Source: Actinomycetota bacterium
Lineage (GTDB): Bacteria; Actinomycetota; Acidimicrobiia; Acidimicrobiales; CAIXPF01
DNA: 36,644 nucleotides
Direction of reading: 5' to 3'
Assembly (NCBI GenBank): GCA_016870475.1
Contig: VGBO01000021.1
Location: 1 to 36,644, forward strand
Shown here: one piece after another, positions 22,889 to 30,890 of the stretch
Layout: each line of letters opens with the position of its first letter
Numbering within the stretch: the first letter of the stretch is position 1
Program-made: the position numbers and the translations under genes
Notes under the pieces: generated by a model
What the model saw: only the letters and a program-made list of their open reading frames with translations
Databases searched by the model: none
What the model was told of the DNA's origin: nothing

Positions 22889-23716
22889 TCAGCGGCCCTC
22901 GAAGGTGGGGGTTCGCTTCTCGACGAACGCCTTCGACGCCTCGAGGTGGTCCCGCGTCTGCCCGCAGTAGTTGTGGTGGGTGACCTCGACGTCCATGAAG
23001 TCGAACAGATCGGTGCCGGTGGCGGCCCGGTTCACGTTCTCCTTCATGTAGCGGTACGCGATCGACGGGCCGGTCGCGAGCTGCGTCGCCATCGACCGCC
23101 AACCGGCCTCGAGCTCCTCGGCGGGGAACACGGCGTTCAGCAGCCCGAGCGCCGACGCCTCGGCCGTCGTGAGCTTGTCGGAGAAGTAGTAGAGCTCCTT
23201 CGCCTTCGCCGGACCGACGATCTGGGTGAGGAACCACGCACCGCCGTAGTCGCCGGAGAACCCGACCTTGGCGAACGCCGTGGTGAGCACCGCCCCCTCG
23301 ACGGCGACCCGCAGATCGCAGGCGAGAGCGATCGAGAGACCCGCCCCCGCAGCCGGGCCGGGCAGCACGGCGATCGTCGGCTTCGGCATGCGGTAGAGCG
23401 CACCGGAGGTGGCGCGCTGGTCGAGCCGCTGCTGGTGGACGCGCTCGTCGAAGCTCGGCCCGGCCCCGTCGGCGCGGGCCGATCCCTCGGCGAACCCCTT
23501 CACGTCGCCGCCTGCGCAGAACGCGCCACCGGCACCGGTGACGACGACGCACCGGACGGCCGGGTCGGTCTCGACCCTGGCGAGGCCCGCCCCGAAGGCG
23601 GCGAGCATCGGGCCCGACAGCGCGTTGCGCCGATCCGGTCGATTGAACGTGAACAACGCGATCCCGTCCGCGATGTCGAGATGCAGGTCATCGGTACCGG
23701 TGTCGATCTTCGTCAT
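22889..23716 (-). CDS. Enoyl-CoA hydratase/isomerase (PaaG-like crotonase)
   Basis: 275 residues. The first oxyanion loop is FCAGGDVKGF (67-76) and the second PGPAAGAGLSIALACDLRVA. The acid loop reads KVGFSGDYGGAW with Asp156, matching PaaG-type 1,2-epoxyphenylacetyl-CoA isomerases and Asp-using delta-isomerases instead of the Glu of hydratases. It closely resembles the crotonase at 30891-31733, including WFLTQ(I/L)VG(P/A)AKA(K/R)ELY, so the two are probably paralogues. ATG 23716 overlaps the stop of the upstream MFS gene by 4 nt (ATGA) and also has GAGGGGGAG upstream. A TAGCGT at 23741-23746, inside the MFS end, may give it its own promoter. Confidence 0.9.
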   Translation of the reverse strand: MTKIDTGTDDLHLDIADGIALFTFNRPDRRNALSGPMLAAFGAGLARVETDPAVRCVVVTGAGGAFCAGGDVKGFAEGSARADGAGPSFDERVHQQRLDQRATSGALYRMPKPTIAVLPGPAAGAGLSIALACDLRVAVEGAVLTTAFAKVGFSGDYGGAWFLTQIVGPAKAKELYYFSDKLTTAEASALGLLNAVFPAEELEAGWRSMATQLATGPSIAYRYMKENVNRAATGTDLFDFMDVEVTHHNYCGQTRDHLEASKAFVEKRTPTFEGR

Positions 23717-24972
23717 GTCTCCCCCTCGGCGATGGCGGGCACGCTAGCCCCATGTCGTCGCAGCCGTCCCGGCTCGACACGGGCGGCGGCGACGACGGCC
23801 ACGACGCCGAGCGCGACGAGCAGCCACAGCGCCGCCTCGTACCCACCGGCGCGATCGTGCAGCACCCCCGTCACGATCGGGCCGGCGGCGACCGCCGTCG
23901 TCGTCCACGCGGCGAGCACCCCGCTGACGGTCCCGTAGTGGCGGACGCCGAACAGCTCGCCGACGAGCGTGGCTCGCAACAGGGTGCCGAGGCCGCGGGC
24001 CATGCCGTAGAGCACGACGAAGGTCCACACGAGGACCGGCGAGGTCCCCACCGCGAGGAGCGCGGAGCCGGCAGCGAGCGCGACGAACACGGCGACCGTC
24101 ACCACCGGGCGCGGCGCCCAGCGGAGCAGCGGGGTGAACAACACCCGACCGGGCACCTGCATCGCCCCGAGGACACCCGTCGCCGTGGCGGCGAGCGCCG
24201 CCGAGTAGCCGACGTCCACGAGCAGCGGGACCTGGTGGACGACGAGGGAGGACGATACGAACGCCGAGCACGCGAACGCCACGGTCAGGCTCCGGAAGGC
24301 GCGGGACCGGACGATCGCCCGCGGCCCGTCGGGCGGCGCGCCCGGCACCGTCGCAGCGAGGTCGCCATCGCCCGGATGCACCGCGTCGGTCGACGTCGGT
24401 GCCCGCCGGAGGACGACGGCGTGCAACGGCACCGTGGTCACGCCGAGCAGAACGGCGAGCGCCACGACCGCATCGCGCCACCCGAGCACCTCGATCAACC
24501 ACGTCTCGAGGGGCAGGAAGATGGTGGAGGCGAACCCTGCGACGAGGGTGACCGTGGTGAGCGCCGACCGTCGACCCGTGGAGAACCAGGCGGTGACGGT
24601 CGCGAACGCGGGCTCGTAGAGGACGGTCGCCATGACCGCGCCGAGCGCCGCCCACAGCAGGTACAGCTCGATGAGGCCGCCGACACGCGACCACAGCAGC
24701 GTGCCGGCGGTCGCGGCGACGGAACCCGCCGTCATCACGACGCGGGGACCGTGCCGGTCGAGCAGACGTCCGACGAGGACACCGGCGGCGGCCTGTGCGA
24801 GCAGGGCGACCGAGAACGCACCGGCGACCTGGGCCCTCGTCCACCCGAACTCGTCCTGCATCGGCCGGAGGAACACGGTGAACCCGTAGAAGAGCACGCC
24901 GAAGGAGATCGTCTCGGTCAACGAAAGGACCGCGACGACGGCGTGACCCCGGTGGAGGCTCGACGCGCGCAC
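23713..24972 (-). CDS. MFS transporter (monocarboxylate/oxalate-formate antiporter-like)
   Basis: A 419-residue, 12-helix membrane protein. It opens TETISFGVLFYGFTVFLRPMQDEFGWTRAQVAGAFS, the recognisable start of MCT-like bacterial MFS proteins, and has GRLLDRHGPRVVM (motif A region) and YGMARGLGTLLRATLVGELFGVRHYGTVSG. It probably takes up an organic acid. It lies directly upstream of a crotonase with a 4-nt overlap, which suggests the imported acid is degraded through that crotonase after CoA activation (inference). GTG 24972 is the assumed start, with GGAGG upstream; GAGGCT also ends 6 nt before it. Divergent from the CoA-transferase gene. Confidence 0.88.
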   Translation of the reverse strand: MRASSLHRGHAVVAVLSLTETISFGVLFYGFTVFLRPMQDEFGWTRAQVAGAFSVALLAQAAAGVLVGRLLDRHGPRVVMTAGSVAATAGTLLWSRVGGLIELYLLWAALGAVMATVLYEPAFATVTAWFSTGRRSALTTVTLVAGFASTIFLPLETWLIEVLGWRDAVVALAVLLGVTTVPLHAVVLRRAPTSTDAVHPGDGDLAATVPGAPPDGPRAIVRSRAFRSLTVAFACSAFVSSSLVVHQVPLLVDVGYSAALAATATGVLGAMQVPGRVLFTPLLRWAPRPVVTVAVFVALAAGSALLAVGTSPVLVWTFVVLYGMARGLGTLLRATLVGELFGVRHYGTVSGVLAAWTTTAVAAGPIVTGVLHDRAGGYEAALWLLVALGVVAVVAAARVEPGRLRRHGASVPAIAEGET

Positions 24973-24998
24973 GGGCCGAGCCTCCCACGTCGGGCGCG

Positions 24999-25010
24999 TA
25001 CCCTGAGCGC
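24999..25010 (+). promoter_or_regulatory. Leaderless promoter element TACCCT before the CoA-transferase gene
   Basis: TACCCT (24999-25004) ends 6 nt before ATG 25011, with no ribosome binding site in the 38-nt divergent gap. Confidence 0.5.
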
Positions 25011-26216
25011 ATGGCAGACCTGCTCTCCGGAATCCGTGTCGTCGACTTCACCCAGTACCTCGCCGGTCCGACGGTGACCCGGCTCATGGCCGAGCTCGGT
25101 GCGGACGTCGTCAAGGTCGAGCTCGCTCCCGGCGGCGACCCGGCCCGGCTGATGCCGATCCAGGTCGAGGGGCGCAGCGGGTTCTACGTGCAGCAGAACC
25201 GGGGGAAGCGCAGCCTCTGCGTCGACTGGGACGACCCACGCGGGATCGAGGTCGTCCGACGACTGCTCGCCCGGGCGGACGTCGTCGTGGAGAACTTCGG
25301 CCCGGGGGTCATGGAGAAGCGGGGCATCACCTACGACGCCGTCCGCGCCGACAACCCGGCGGTGATCATGGCGTCGATCTCCGCGTTCGGCCGCACCGGC
25401 AGCTACGCGAACCGCGTCGGCTACGACATGATCGCCCAGGCGTTCTCGGGGATGATGCACATGGCCGGGGAGCGGAACGGTCCGCCGACCTGGGTCGGGA
25501 TGGGCGTCGGCGACGTGAACGCCGGGGTCCACGCCCTCGCCGCCGTGGCGATCGCGTTGTTCCACCGCCTGCGGACCGGCGAAGGCCAGTCGATCGACAT
25601 CTCGATGGTCGACGCGCTGTTCCACATGCACGAGCTGAACGTGCACGCCGTCGGACTCACCGGCGGACGCATGCAACCCACGCGCACGGGGCGGCACTCC
25701 GGGGTCGATGCCCCCATCGGCGTGTTCAAGGGTCCGCAGGGGTGGATCGTGATGCTCGCCCTCGCCCGGCAGTGGCCGCGGGTCCCCGAGGCGATCGGAC
25801 GACCCGACCTGCTCACCGATCCGAGGTTCGGGAGCTCGCGCGAGCGGGCCCGTCACCGTGAGGAGCTCGCCGCGATCATCGAGGGCTGGCTCGCCGGGTT
25901 CGCCACGGACGAGGAGGCGCTCGCCGTGCTCGAGGCGCACCGGATCCCGTGCGCGCCCGTGCTCTCACCGGCACAGACCGTCGAGCACCCCTACTTCCGC
26001 GAGCGCGGGGCGATCCGCACCGTGCCGGACCCGGTGCTCGGGGAGATCACGATCCCGGGGTTCCCGTTCCGGTTCTCCGCCTCCCCCGACCGACCCGAGC
26101 TGGTCGCGCCGCTGCTCGGCGAGCACAACACGGCGATCCTCGAGGACTTGGGGTACGACCGGGCCGTCGTCGGTGGACTCGAGGCCGACGGGGTGCTGCG
26201 CACCGCCGACCGCTGA
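25011..26216 (+). CDS. CaiB/BaiF family CoA-transferase (type III)
   Basis: A 401-residue type III CoA-transferase. Family landmarks are the opening GIRVVDFTQYLAGPTVTRLMAELGADVVKVE, QQNRGKRSLCVD, VVVENFGPGVMEKRGI, GYDMIAQAFSGMM and the catalytic Asp168 in GMGVGDVNAG, equivalent to Asp169 of formyl-CoA transferase. It moves CoA from a donor thioester to a free carboxylate in the cytoplasm. Next to the MCT-like transporter and a PaaG-like crotonase (divergent), it is a candidate for activating the imported acid. Its stop is followed at once by a perfect hairpin shared with the convergent SDR gene. Confidence 0.93.
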   Translation: MADLLSGIRVVDFTQYLAGPTVTRLMAELGADVVKVELAPGGDPARLMPIQVEGRSGFYVQQNRGKRSLCVDWDDPRGIEVVRRLLARADVVVENFGPGVMEKRGITYDAVRADNPAVIMASISAFGRTGSYANRVGYDMIAQAFSGMMHMAGERNGPPTWVGMGVGDVNAGVHALAAVAIALFHRLRTGEGQSIDISMVDALFHMHELNVHAVGLTGGRMQPTRTGRHSGVDAPIGVFKGPQGWIVMLALARQWPRVPEAIGRPDLLTDPRFGSSRERARHREELAAIIEGWLAGFATDEEALAVLEAHRIPCAPVLSPAQTVEHPYFRERGAIRTVPDPVLGEITIPGFPFRFSASPDRPELVAPLLGEHNTAILEDLGYDRAVVGGLEADGVLRTADR

Positions 26217-26237
26217 GCGGGCCGGACTCAGGCCCGC
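26217..26237. terminator. Bidirectional GC hairpin at the 26216/26228 convergent junction
   Basis: GCGGGCC (26217-26223) and GGCCCGC (26231-26237) form a perfect 7-bp stem starting one base after the CoA-transferase stop. The 7-nt loop GGACTCA contains the stop codon of the SDR gene (26228-26230). No T-tract on either side. Confidence 0.5.
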
Positions 26238-27025
26238 CGGTGCGCCGGGCGAGGGTCGGCGAGCCTGCCGAGCGGTGACTGCGCCCGCAGCCCGCCGTCG
26301 ACAACGATCGCCTCCCCCGTCACGAACGACGACTCGTCGGACGCGAGCCACACCGCAGCTGCGGCGATCTCCTCGGGCCGACCGAGCCGGCCGAGCGCGT
26401 GCGCGGCAACGTTGCGGGCGAGCGCATCGCCCTGGGTCATCATGCGGGCGACCGGCGGGGTCTCGATGGTGCCCGGGCAGATCGCGTTCGCCCGGATCCC
26501 CGACGGTGCGTGATCGGTGGAGAGCGCCCGGGTCAGGTTGATCACCGCGGCCTTCGACGCGGCGTAGACCACCGCGCCGCCGTCGCCGTGCAGACCGGAG
26601 ATCGACGCGGTGTTGATGATTGACCCGCCGCCCGCTGCCTCCATGTGGGGCACGGCGTACTTCGCGCCGAGGAACACGGACCTCACGTTCACGGCCATCA
26701 CCGCGTCCCAGTCCTCGACGGACAACTCGACCGCGGTGCCGGGCCGCAGCGTGCCCGCGTTGTTGAACAGCACGTCGAGCCGTCCGAACGCCTCGACCGT
26801 CGCCTGCACCATCGCCGCGACCGAGGCGGCGTCCGCCACGTCGACCTCGACGGCGAGCGCGAGCCCGCCCGCGTCGCGGATGGACTGCGCGACCTCCTCG
26901 GCCTTCGCCCGACGGATGTCGGCGACGGTGACCGCCGCCCCCTCCGCCGCGAACCGGCGGGCACTCGCCGCACCGATCCCCGATGCCGCACCTGTGACGA
27001 TGCCGACCTTGTCCCCGAGCAGCAC
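26228..27025 (-). CDS. Short-chain dehydrogenase/reductase
   Basis: A classical 265-residue SDR. TGAASGIG lies at 11-18, an Asp after strand 2 (VADIRR), NNAG at 88-91, and the catalytic Ser141/143, Tyr154 and Lys158 (YAASK). It ends with a usual VTGEAIVVDGG segment plus an extra tail of about 17 residues (LGRLADPRPAHRRA) that reaches the hairpin. NAD-dependent oxidation of a hydroxyacyl or steroid-like alcohol is likely. GTG 27025 follows GGGAGGGAGG. It lies 21 nt downstream of the esterase gene and is probably co-transcribed with it. Confidence 0.9.
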   Translation of the reverse strand: MLLGDKVGIVTGAASGIGAASARRFAAEGAAVTVADIRRAKAEEVAQSIRDAGGLALAVEVDVADAASVAAMVQATVEAFGRLDVLFNNAGTLRPGTAVELSVEDWDAVMAVNVRSVFLGAKYAVPHMEAAGGGSIINTASISGLHGDGGAVVYAASKAAVINLTRALSTDHAPSGIRANAICPGTIETPPVARMMTQGDALARNVAAHALGRLGRPEEIAAAAVWLASDESSFVTGEAIVVDGGLRAQSPLGRLADPRPAHRRA

Positions 27026-27046
27026 GATGCCGCCTCCCTCCCCGCC

Positions 27047-27970
27047 TCAGGCGGTGCCGAACACCTCACGCAACCGCCGTGCCGTGCGAGCGACCGCGGT
27101 CGCACCGTCGGGGATGGCGGCACCCATACCGAAGAACCCGTGGATCTGCGCGGCGTAGTGGTCGTGAACCACGTCGACGCCGTTGCGGCGCAGTCGCTCG
27201 GCGTAGGCGCTCCCGTGGTCTCGGAGCGGGTCGAACCCGGCGGTGATCACCGTCGCGGGCGGCACGGTGGCGAGCACCTCGTCGGCCGCGTGGATCGGCG
27301 ACACGGTCGGATCGGTCCACGACGCACCGGTCGCACCGAGGTAGTGCTCTCGGAACCACGTCATCGACGCCGTGTGGAGGAGGAAGCCGTGCGCGTTCTC
27401 GACCGAACTCGGGTAGGGCGACCAGTCCATGTCGACGACGGGGTAGACGAGCACCTGATGGGCGAGATCCGTCGGCATCGCCTGCGCCACGATCGCGGCG
27501 AGATGGCCACCGGCCGAGTCGCCACCGACGGCGACCCGGCCCAGGTCGATGCCGAGCGACGCGGCGTTGGCGATCGTCCAACGGGTCGCGGCGAGCGCGT
27601 CGTCGGAGGCTGCGGGGTACCGGTGCTCGGGGGCGAGGCGGTAGTCCACGCTCACGACGACGCAACCGGCGAGGTGCGCGAGCTCACGGGTCAACGGCTC
27701 GGACTGCGTCGCCGACCCGATCACCCAGCCGCCGCCGTGGATCCACACGAGCGCCGGGAACGGGCCCGTCCCCTCGGGCACGAACACCTTCACCGGCACC
27801 CCGTCGGCGTCGAGATCGCGGACCTCGGCCACGTCGGTCAACGGGAGGTTCGGGTTGCGCAGCGCCGCGTACGCCGCCCGCGCGTTCTCCGGCGTCGTGT
27901 CCTCGAACGCCGGGATCCCGAAGCGGACCAGCGCATCGAGCACCGCCTTCGCTGCACCGTCGAGTTCCAT
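27047..27970 (-). CDS. Alpha/beta hydrolase, hormone-sensitive-lipase-type esterase
   Basis: 307 residues. The oxyanion motif HGGGW lies at 78-82 and the nucleophile elbow GDSAGG at 150-155 with Ser152. Asp247 in GFDPLRD and His277 in QIHGFF complete the triad; YRLAPEHRYPA is the usual HSL linker motif. It hydrolyses short- to medium-chain esters or lactones. ATG 27970 follows GGGGAGGG. TAGCGT (27997-28002), a probable -10, coincides with the stop codon of the upstream thioesterase gene, so a promoter may be embedded in the end of the preceding cassette. Confidence 0.92.
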   Translation of the reverse strand: MELDGAAKAVLDALVRFGIPAFEDTTPENARAAYAALRNPNLPLTDVAEVRDLDADGVPVKVFVPEGTGPFPALVWIHGGGWVIGSATQSEPLTRELAHLAGCVVVSVDYRLAPEHRYPAASDDALAATRWTIANAASLGIDLGRVAVGGDSAGGHLAAIVAQAMPTDLAHQVLVYPVVDMDWSPYPSSVENAHGFLLHTASMTWFREHYLGATGASWTDPTVSPIHAADEVLATVPPATVITAGFDPLRDHGSAYAERLRRNGVDVVHDHYAAQIHGFFGMGAAIPDGATAVARTARRLREVFGTA

Positions 27971-27996
27971 CGTCCCTCCCCGTCGAATGTCCGGGG

Positions 27997-28002
27997 ACGC
28001 TA
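27997..28002 (-). promoter_or_regulatory. -10-like TAGCGT overlapping the upstream stop codon
   Basis: TAGCGT on the minus strand contains the TAG stop of the thioesterase gene (28000-28002). It lies 27 nt before ATG 27970, leaving a short leader with GGGGAGGG. Confidence 0.4.
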
Positions 28003-28410
28003 CCGCGGCGACGCGCCCGGCGGTGCGGGGATCACCGCGAACGACCCGGTCGCCGCGGCGACGAGGGCACCACTCGATTCGGTGACCTTCGCCTCGAGGT
28101 GGACCACCCGGCGGCCGGCGCTCATCACCGACGCCTCGGCGTGCAGCACGGTGCCGGGGAACGCCGCCCGCAGGAACCGCATCTGGGTCTCGATCGTGGC
28201 GCACCGATGGTCGTCGTCGAGGATGCTCACCGTCGCCGCACCCATCGCGGTGTCGACCATCGCGAAGACCGCCGCACCGTGCGCCACGGCGTTCGGGTTG
28301 AGATGCGGATCGCCGACCGTCATCGTCGCGGTGGCCCGCCCCTCACCACGGTCGAGCTCAAACCCGAGGAAGCTGCGGAGCGGGAAGTTCGGCGGCGGGG
28401 GCGTGGTCAT
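28000..28410 (-). CDS. PaaI-like hotdog thioesterase (fourth gene of the overlap cassette)
   Basis: 136 residues, one hotdog domain. NPNAVAHGAAVFAMVDTAMGAAT carries the HG of the central helix, and TIETQMRFLRAAFPGTVLHAEASV gives the core strands. It likely hydrolyses an acyl-CoA or acts as a specificity domain within the cassette. Its ATG overlaps the TGA of the preceding thioesterase gene by 4 nt (ATGA) and also has AGGAGGT 7 nt upstream, so it can be initiated both by coupling and independently. Confidence 0.88.
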   Translation of the reverse strand: MTTPPPPNFPLRSFLGFELDRGEGRATATMTVGDPHLNPNAVAHGAAVFAMVDTAMGAATVSILDDDHRCATIETQMRFLRAAFPGTVLHAEASVMSAGRRVVHLEAKVTESSGALVAAATGSFAVIPAPPGASPR

Positions 28411-29270
28411 CGGACCTCCTGGTCGGTGGGGTCGACGGCGAGCCGGTACGGACTCGCCGTCTGGGACTGCAGGACGTGACCGAACACGCCGTGGTCGTCG
28501 GCCAGCGTGCCACCGCACCATCCGACCGCCGCGCCGTTGATGCGGGCGGCAGCGTCGACGCACACCCAGTCGCCCTCGGGCAGACGGTGCAGCTGCAGGG
28601 TGACGTCGGGGTTGATCATCGCCACGCCGCCCGGCCCCCAGTCCCAGCCGACGGCGGCGACGAGGTCCGAGAGGGTCGCGACCGTCTGCAACGGGGTGAG
28701 CGGCGTTCCGGCGACCACGGGGCGTCGAACCCGAGCCCACAGCACGGCGGGTCCAGGGGTCTCGGTGTCGCCGTGCACGGACCGCAACTCGACGGCGTCG
28801 CAGTTGAACCCGGGTCGCGGGTAGTCGAACCCGCCGGCCGCGGGGTCGACCGCCTCGAGTGGCATCGGCGGCGGTGTCGCAGATCGACCGGCGAACGTCG
28901 TGGTCGCATCACCTCGCTGCGGGGCGACCCAGGTCGACGTCGCCCGCACGAGCGTCGTGTCCCCGTCGGACACCGTGGCGTCGACGACGGCGAGGCGGCG
29001 ACCGCCGCGGGCGACCCGGGAGCGGACCGTCACCGGTTCGAGCCCGACCGGCCGCCACAGCTCGACCGTCAGCCGGGCGAGCTGCAGGCCGGCCGGCGCG
29101 ACCTGTTCGACCGCCCAGCCGACGAGACCGCAGACGGCTCCCCCGTGCAGCATCCCGGCGTCCCAGGGACCCCGTGCGAGCGGCGTGGCCGCCACGCCGA
29201 TACCGCCGTCCGCCGTGTCGGCCGCAGCGGCCCGGAGGAACAGCGCCTCGGGGAGCTCGTCGTCGGTCAC
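28407..29270 (-). CDS. TesB-like double-hotdog acyl-CoA thioesterase
   Basis: A 287-residue thioesterase-family protein with two hotdog halves. The first includes GMLHGGAVCGLVGWAVEQ and LARLTVELWRPVGLEPVTVRSRV. The second includes TVATLSDLVAAVGWDWGPGGVAMINPDVTLQLHRLP and ends with FGHVLQSQTASPY. This matches the TesB/4HBT_3-type proteins common in mycobacteria. It hydrolyses medium or bulky acyl-CoAs. The GTG start overlaps the stop of the DUF35 gene by 4 nt (GTGA). Confidence 0.87.
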   Translation of the reverse strand: MTDDELPEALFLRAAAADTADGGIGVAATPLARGPWDAGMLHGGAVCGLVGWAVEQVAPAGLQLARLTVELWRPVGLEPVTVRSRVARGGRRLAVVDATVSDGDTTLVRATSTWVAPQRGDATTTFAGRSATPPPMPLEAVDPAAGGFDYPRPGFNCDAVELRSVHGDTETPGPAVLWARVRRPVVAGTPLTPLQTVATLSDLVAAVGWDWGPGGVAMINPDVTLQLHRLPEGDWVCVDAAARINGAAVGWCGGTLADDHGVFGHVLQSQTASPYRLAVDPTDQEVR

Positions 29271-29674
29271 GCCGGGGTGAACCGGGGAAGCGCCGGACCC
29301 TCTCCCGTGTCGTCGAAGACGACCCGGACCGCTTGGCCGATGTGCACCGTGGCCGGGTCGGCGCCGACGATGTTCGTCATCACCCGAGGACCCTCGGCGA
29401 GCTCCACGTAGGCCATGACGTAGGGACCGGCGTCGCGGTACGCCCCCTGGCCCTTCCGCGTCACCGTGTAACTGTAGACGGTCCCCGCGCCCGACGCCTC
29501 GTTCCAGTGCACCGCCGTCGATCCGCACTCGGGACAGAACATCCGCGGGTACCAGATCACGAAACCGCACGCGTCGCAGCACGGCAGCAGGAGGCGACCC
29601 TCGGCGGTCGCCTCCCAGAACGGCGCCGTCTCGAGCGTGGGCCGGGGCACCGGCGTGGGCAGTCCGGAGCTCAT
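29267..29674 (-). CDS. DUF35 Zn-ribbon/OB-fold acyl-CoA-associated protein
   Basis: 135 residues. The N-terminal rubredoxin-like zinc ribbon has Cys33-x2-Cys36 and Cys47-x2-Cys50 (CDACG and FCPECG). The OB fold follows: GTVYSYTVTRKG, GPYVMAYVELAEGPRVMTNIVG and HIGQAVRVVFDD. DUF35 proteins pair with thiolases, hydroxymethylglutaryl-CoA synthase or Ltp2-type aldolases and help hold the acyl-CoA. Its partner is almost certainly the thiolase-like protein immediately upstream, whose stop it overlaps by 4 nt (ATGA). Confidence 0.92.
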   Translation of the reverse strand: MSSGLPTPVPRPTLETAPFWEATAEGRLLLPCCDACGFVIWYPRMFCPECGSTAVHWNEASGAGTVYSYTVTRKGQGAYRDAGPYVMAYVELAEGPRVMTNIVGADPATVHIGQAVRVVFDDTGEGPALPRFTPA

Positions 29675-30840
29675 TCGTCCCTACCGAGGATCAGCGTCGC
29701 CGAACCCATCCGGGTCGACAGCGCGCCGCCGGTCCCGTGGGCGAGCGCCAGGCGACAGTCGGGCACCTGGACGGCCGGATGCGCCTCACCGCGGAGCTGC
29801 CGCACCGCTTCGATGACCTTCGTCATGCCGCCCCGGTTGGCCGGGTGGTTGTTGCACAGGCCACCGCCGTCGGTGTTGAACGGCAGACGCCCGTGGGGTG
29901 CGAGGAGCCCGCCGTCGGCGACGAACGCACCGCCGCGACCCCGTTCGCAGAAGCCGAGGTCCTCGAGCGTGATCAGCACCGTGATCGTGAAACTGTCGTA
30001 GATCGACGCGTAGTCGATGTCCGCGGGCGTGCACCCGGCCTCGGCGAACGCCCGCGGCCCCGACCACACGGCACCCGTGTAGGTGAGATCGATGCGCCCG
30101 TTCCCGGTGTTCTTCGTCGCCTCACCGTGGCCGAGGATCCGTGCGACAGGGCGGGTGAGGGTCCGTGCGACCTCCGGGGACACGACGACGACCGCGCCGC
30201 CGCCGTCGGTGATCACGCAGCAGTCGAGACGGTGCAGCGGGTCGCTGACCATCGGCGACGCGAGCACCTCCTCGACGGTGACGACGTCGCGGAGGAACGC
30301 GTGCGGGTTGTGGCTCGCGTGCTGCGACGCCGCGACCTTGATCTCGGCGAGCTGCGCCGACGTCGTACCGAACTCGTACATGTGCCGCTGCGCGGCGAGC
30401 GCGTAGTTCCCCGGCACGGTCGGACCCCAGAGCGACTCGAAGGCGAACTCCGGCGCCGACCCGAACGCCCCACTCCCACCGGGCTGCGCACCGCCGGTGC
30501 GCGGCTTGCCGGCGAGCGTGACGAGCGCGACCGAGCACTTGCCCGCGGCGATCGCCGCGGCGGCGTGACCGATGTGGATCAGGTACGACGAGCCACCGGT
30601 CTCGGTCGAGTCGAGGTACCGGAGGTCGCGCAGGCCGAGGTACTCCGCCATCGACAGCGCACCGAACCCGGGGGCGTCACCGGCGCAGAAATACCCGTCG
30701 ACGTCTCCGAGGGTCAGCCCGGCATCCGCGAGCGCCCCGAGCGCCACCTCGGCGTGGATCTGGGCGACCGTCCGGTCGGGGATCTCCCGCAGCGGGTGCT
30801 CGTAGACCCCCGCGATGCATGCTCGGCCCCTGATGCTCAC
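29671..30840 (-). CDS. Thiolase-like protein without the nucleophilic cysteine
   Basis: A 389-residue thiolase-fold protein. The place where thiolases carry the acyl-accepting Cys reads DSTETGGSSYL (residues 77-87) with no Cys; the nearest are Cys52 and Cys102. The C-terminal catalytic blocks are also altered: GLCNNHPANRGGMTK in place of GHPxGATG, and ALAHGTGGAL where the second Cys is expected. Loss of the Cys together with an adjacent DUF35 partner is the established pattern of Ltp2/ChsH2-type retro-aldolases of steroid side-chain breakdown. A C-C lyase acting on an acyl-CoA is therefore more likely than a thiolase. GTG 30840 is chosen because TAGGGT ends 7 nt before it; GTG 30849 overlaps that element. 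Confidence 0.85.
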   Translation of the reverse strand: MSIRGRACIAGVYEHPLREIPDRTVAQIHAEVALGALADAGLTLGDVDGYFCAGDAPGFGALSMAEYLGLRDLRYLDSTETGGSSYLIHIGHAAAAIAAGKCSVALVTLAGKPRTGGAQPGGSGAFGSAPEFAFESLWGPTVPGNYALAAQRHMYEFGTTSAQLAEIKVAASQHASHNPHAFLRDVVTVEEVLASPMVSDPLHRLDCCVITDGGGAVVVVSPEVARTLTRPVARILGHGEATKNTGNGRIDLTYTGAVWSGPRAFAEAGCTPADIDYASIYDSFTITVLITLEDLGFCERGRGGAFVADGGLLAPHGRLPFNTDGGGLCNNHPANRGGMTKVIEAVRQLRGEAHPAVQVPDCRLALAHGTGGALSTRMGSATLILGRDE

Positions 30841-30847
30841 GGGCGGC

Positions 30848-30853
30848 ACCCTA
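30848..30853 (-). promoter_or_regulatory. Leaderless promoter element TAGGGT of the thiolase-like cassette
   Basis: TAGGGT on the minus strand ends 7 nt before GTG 30840, in the 50-nt gap after the crotonase gene. No ribosome binding site. It would head the four-gene cassette. Confidence 0.5.
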
Positions 30854-30890
30854 CGGTCCGCCGTTCCGCACCGCCAGCAACGCGGCGGGC

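Noticed and set aside
29671-30840. Annotation as an ordinary acetyl-CoA acetyltransferase
   Set aside because: The nucleophilic Cys and second catalytic Cys are both absent, so a Claisen thiolase reaction is not supported.
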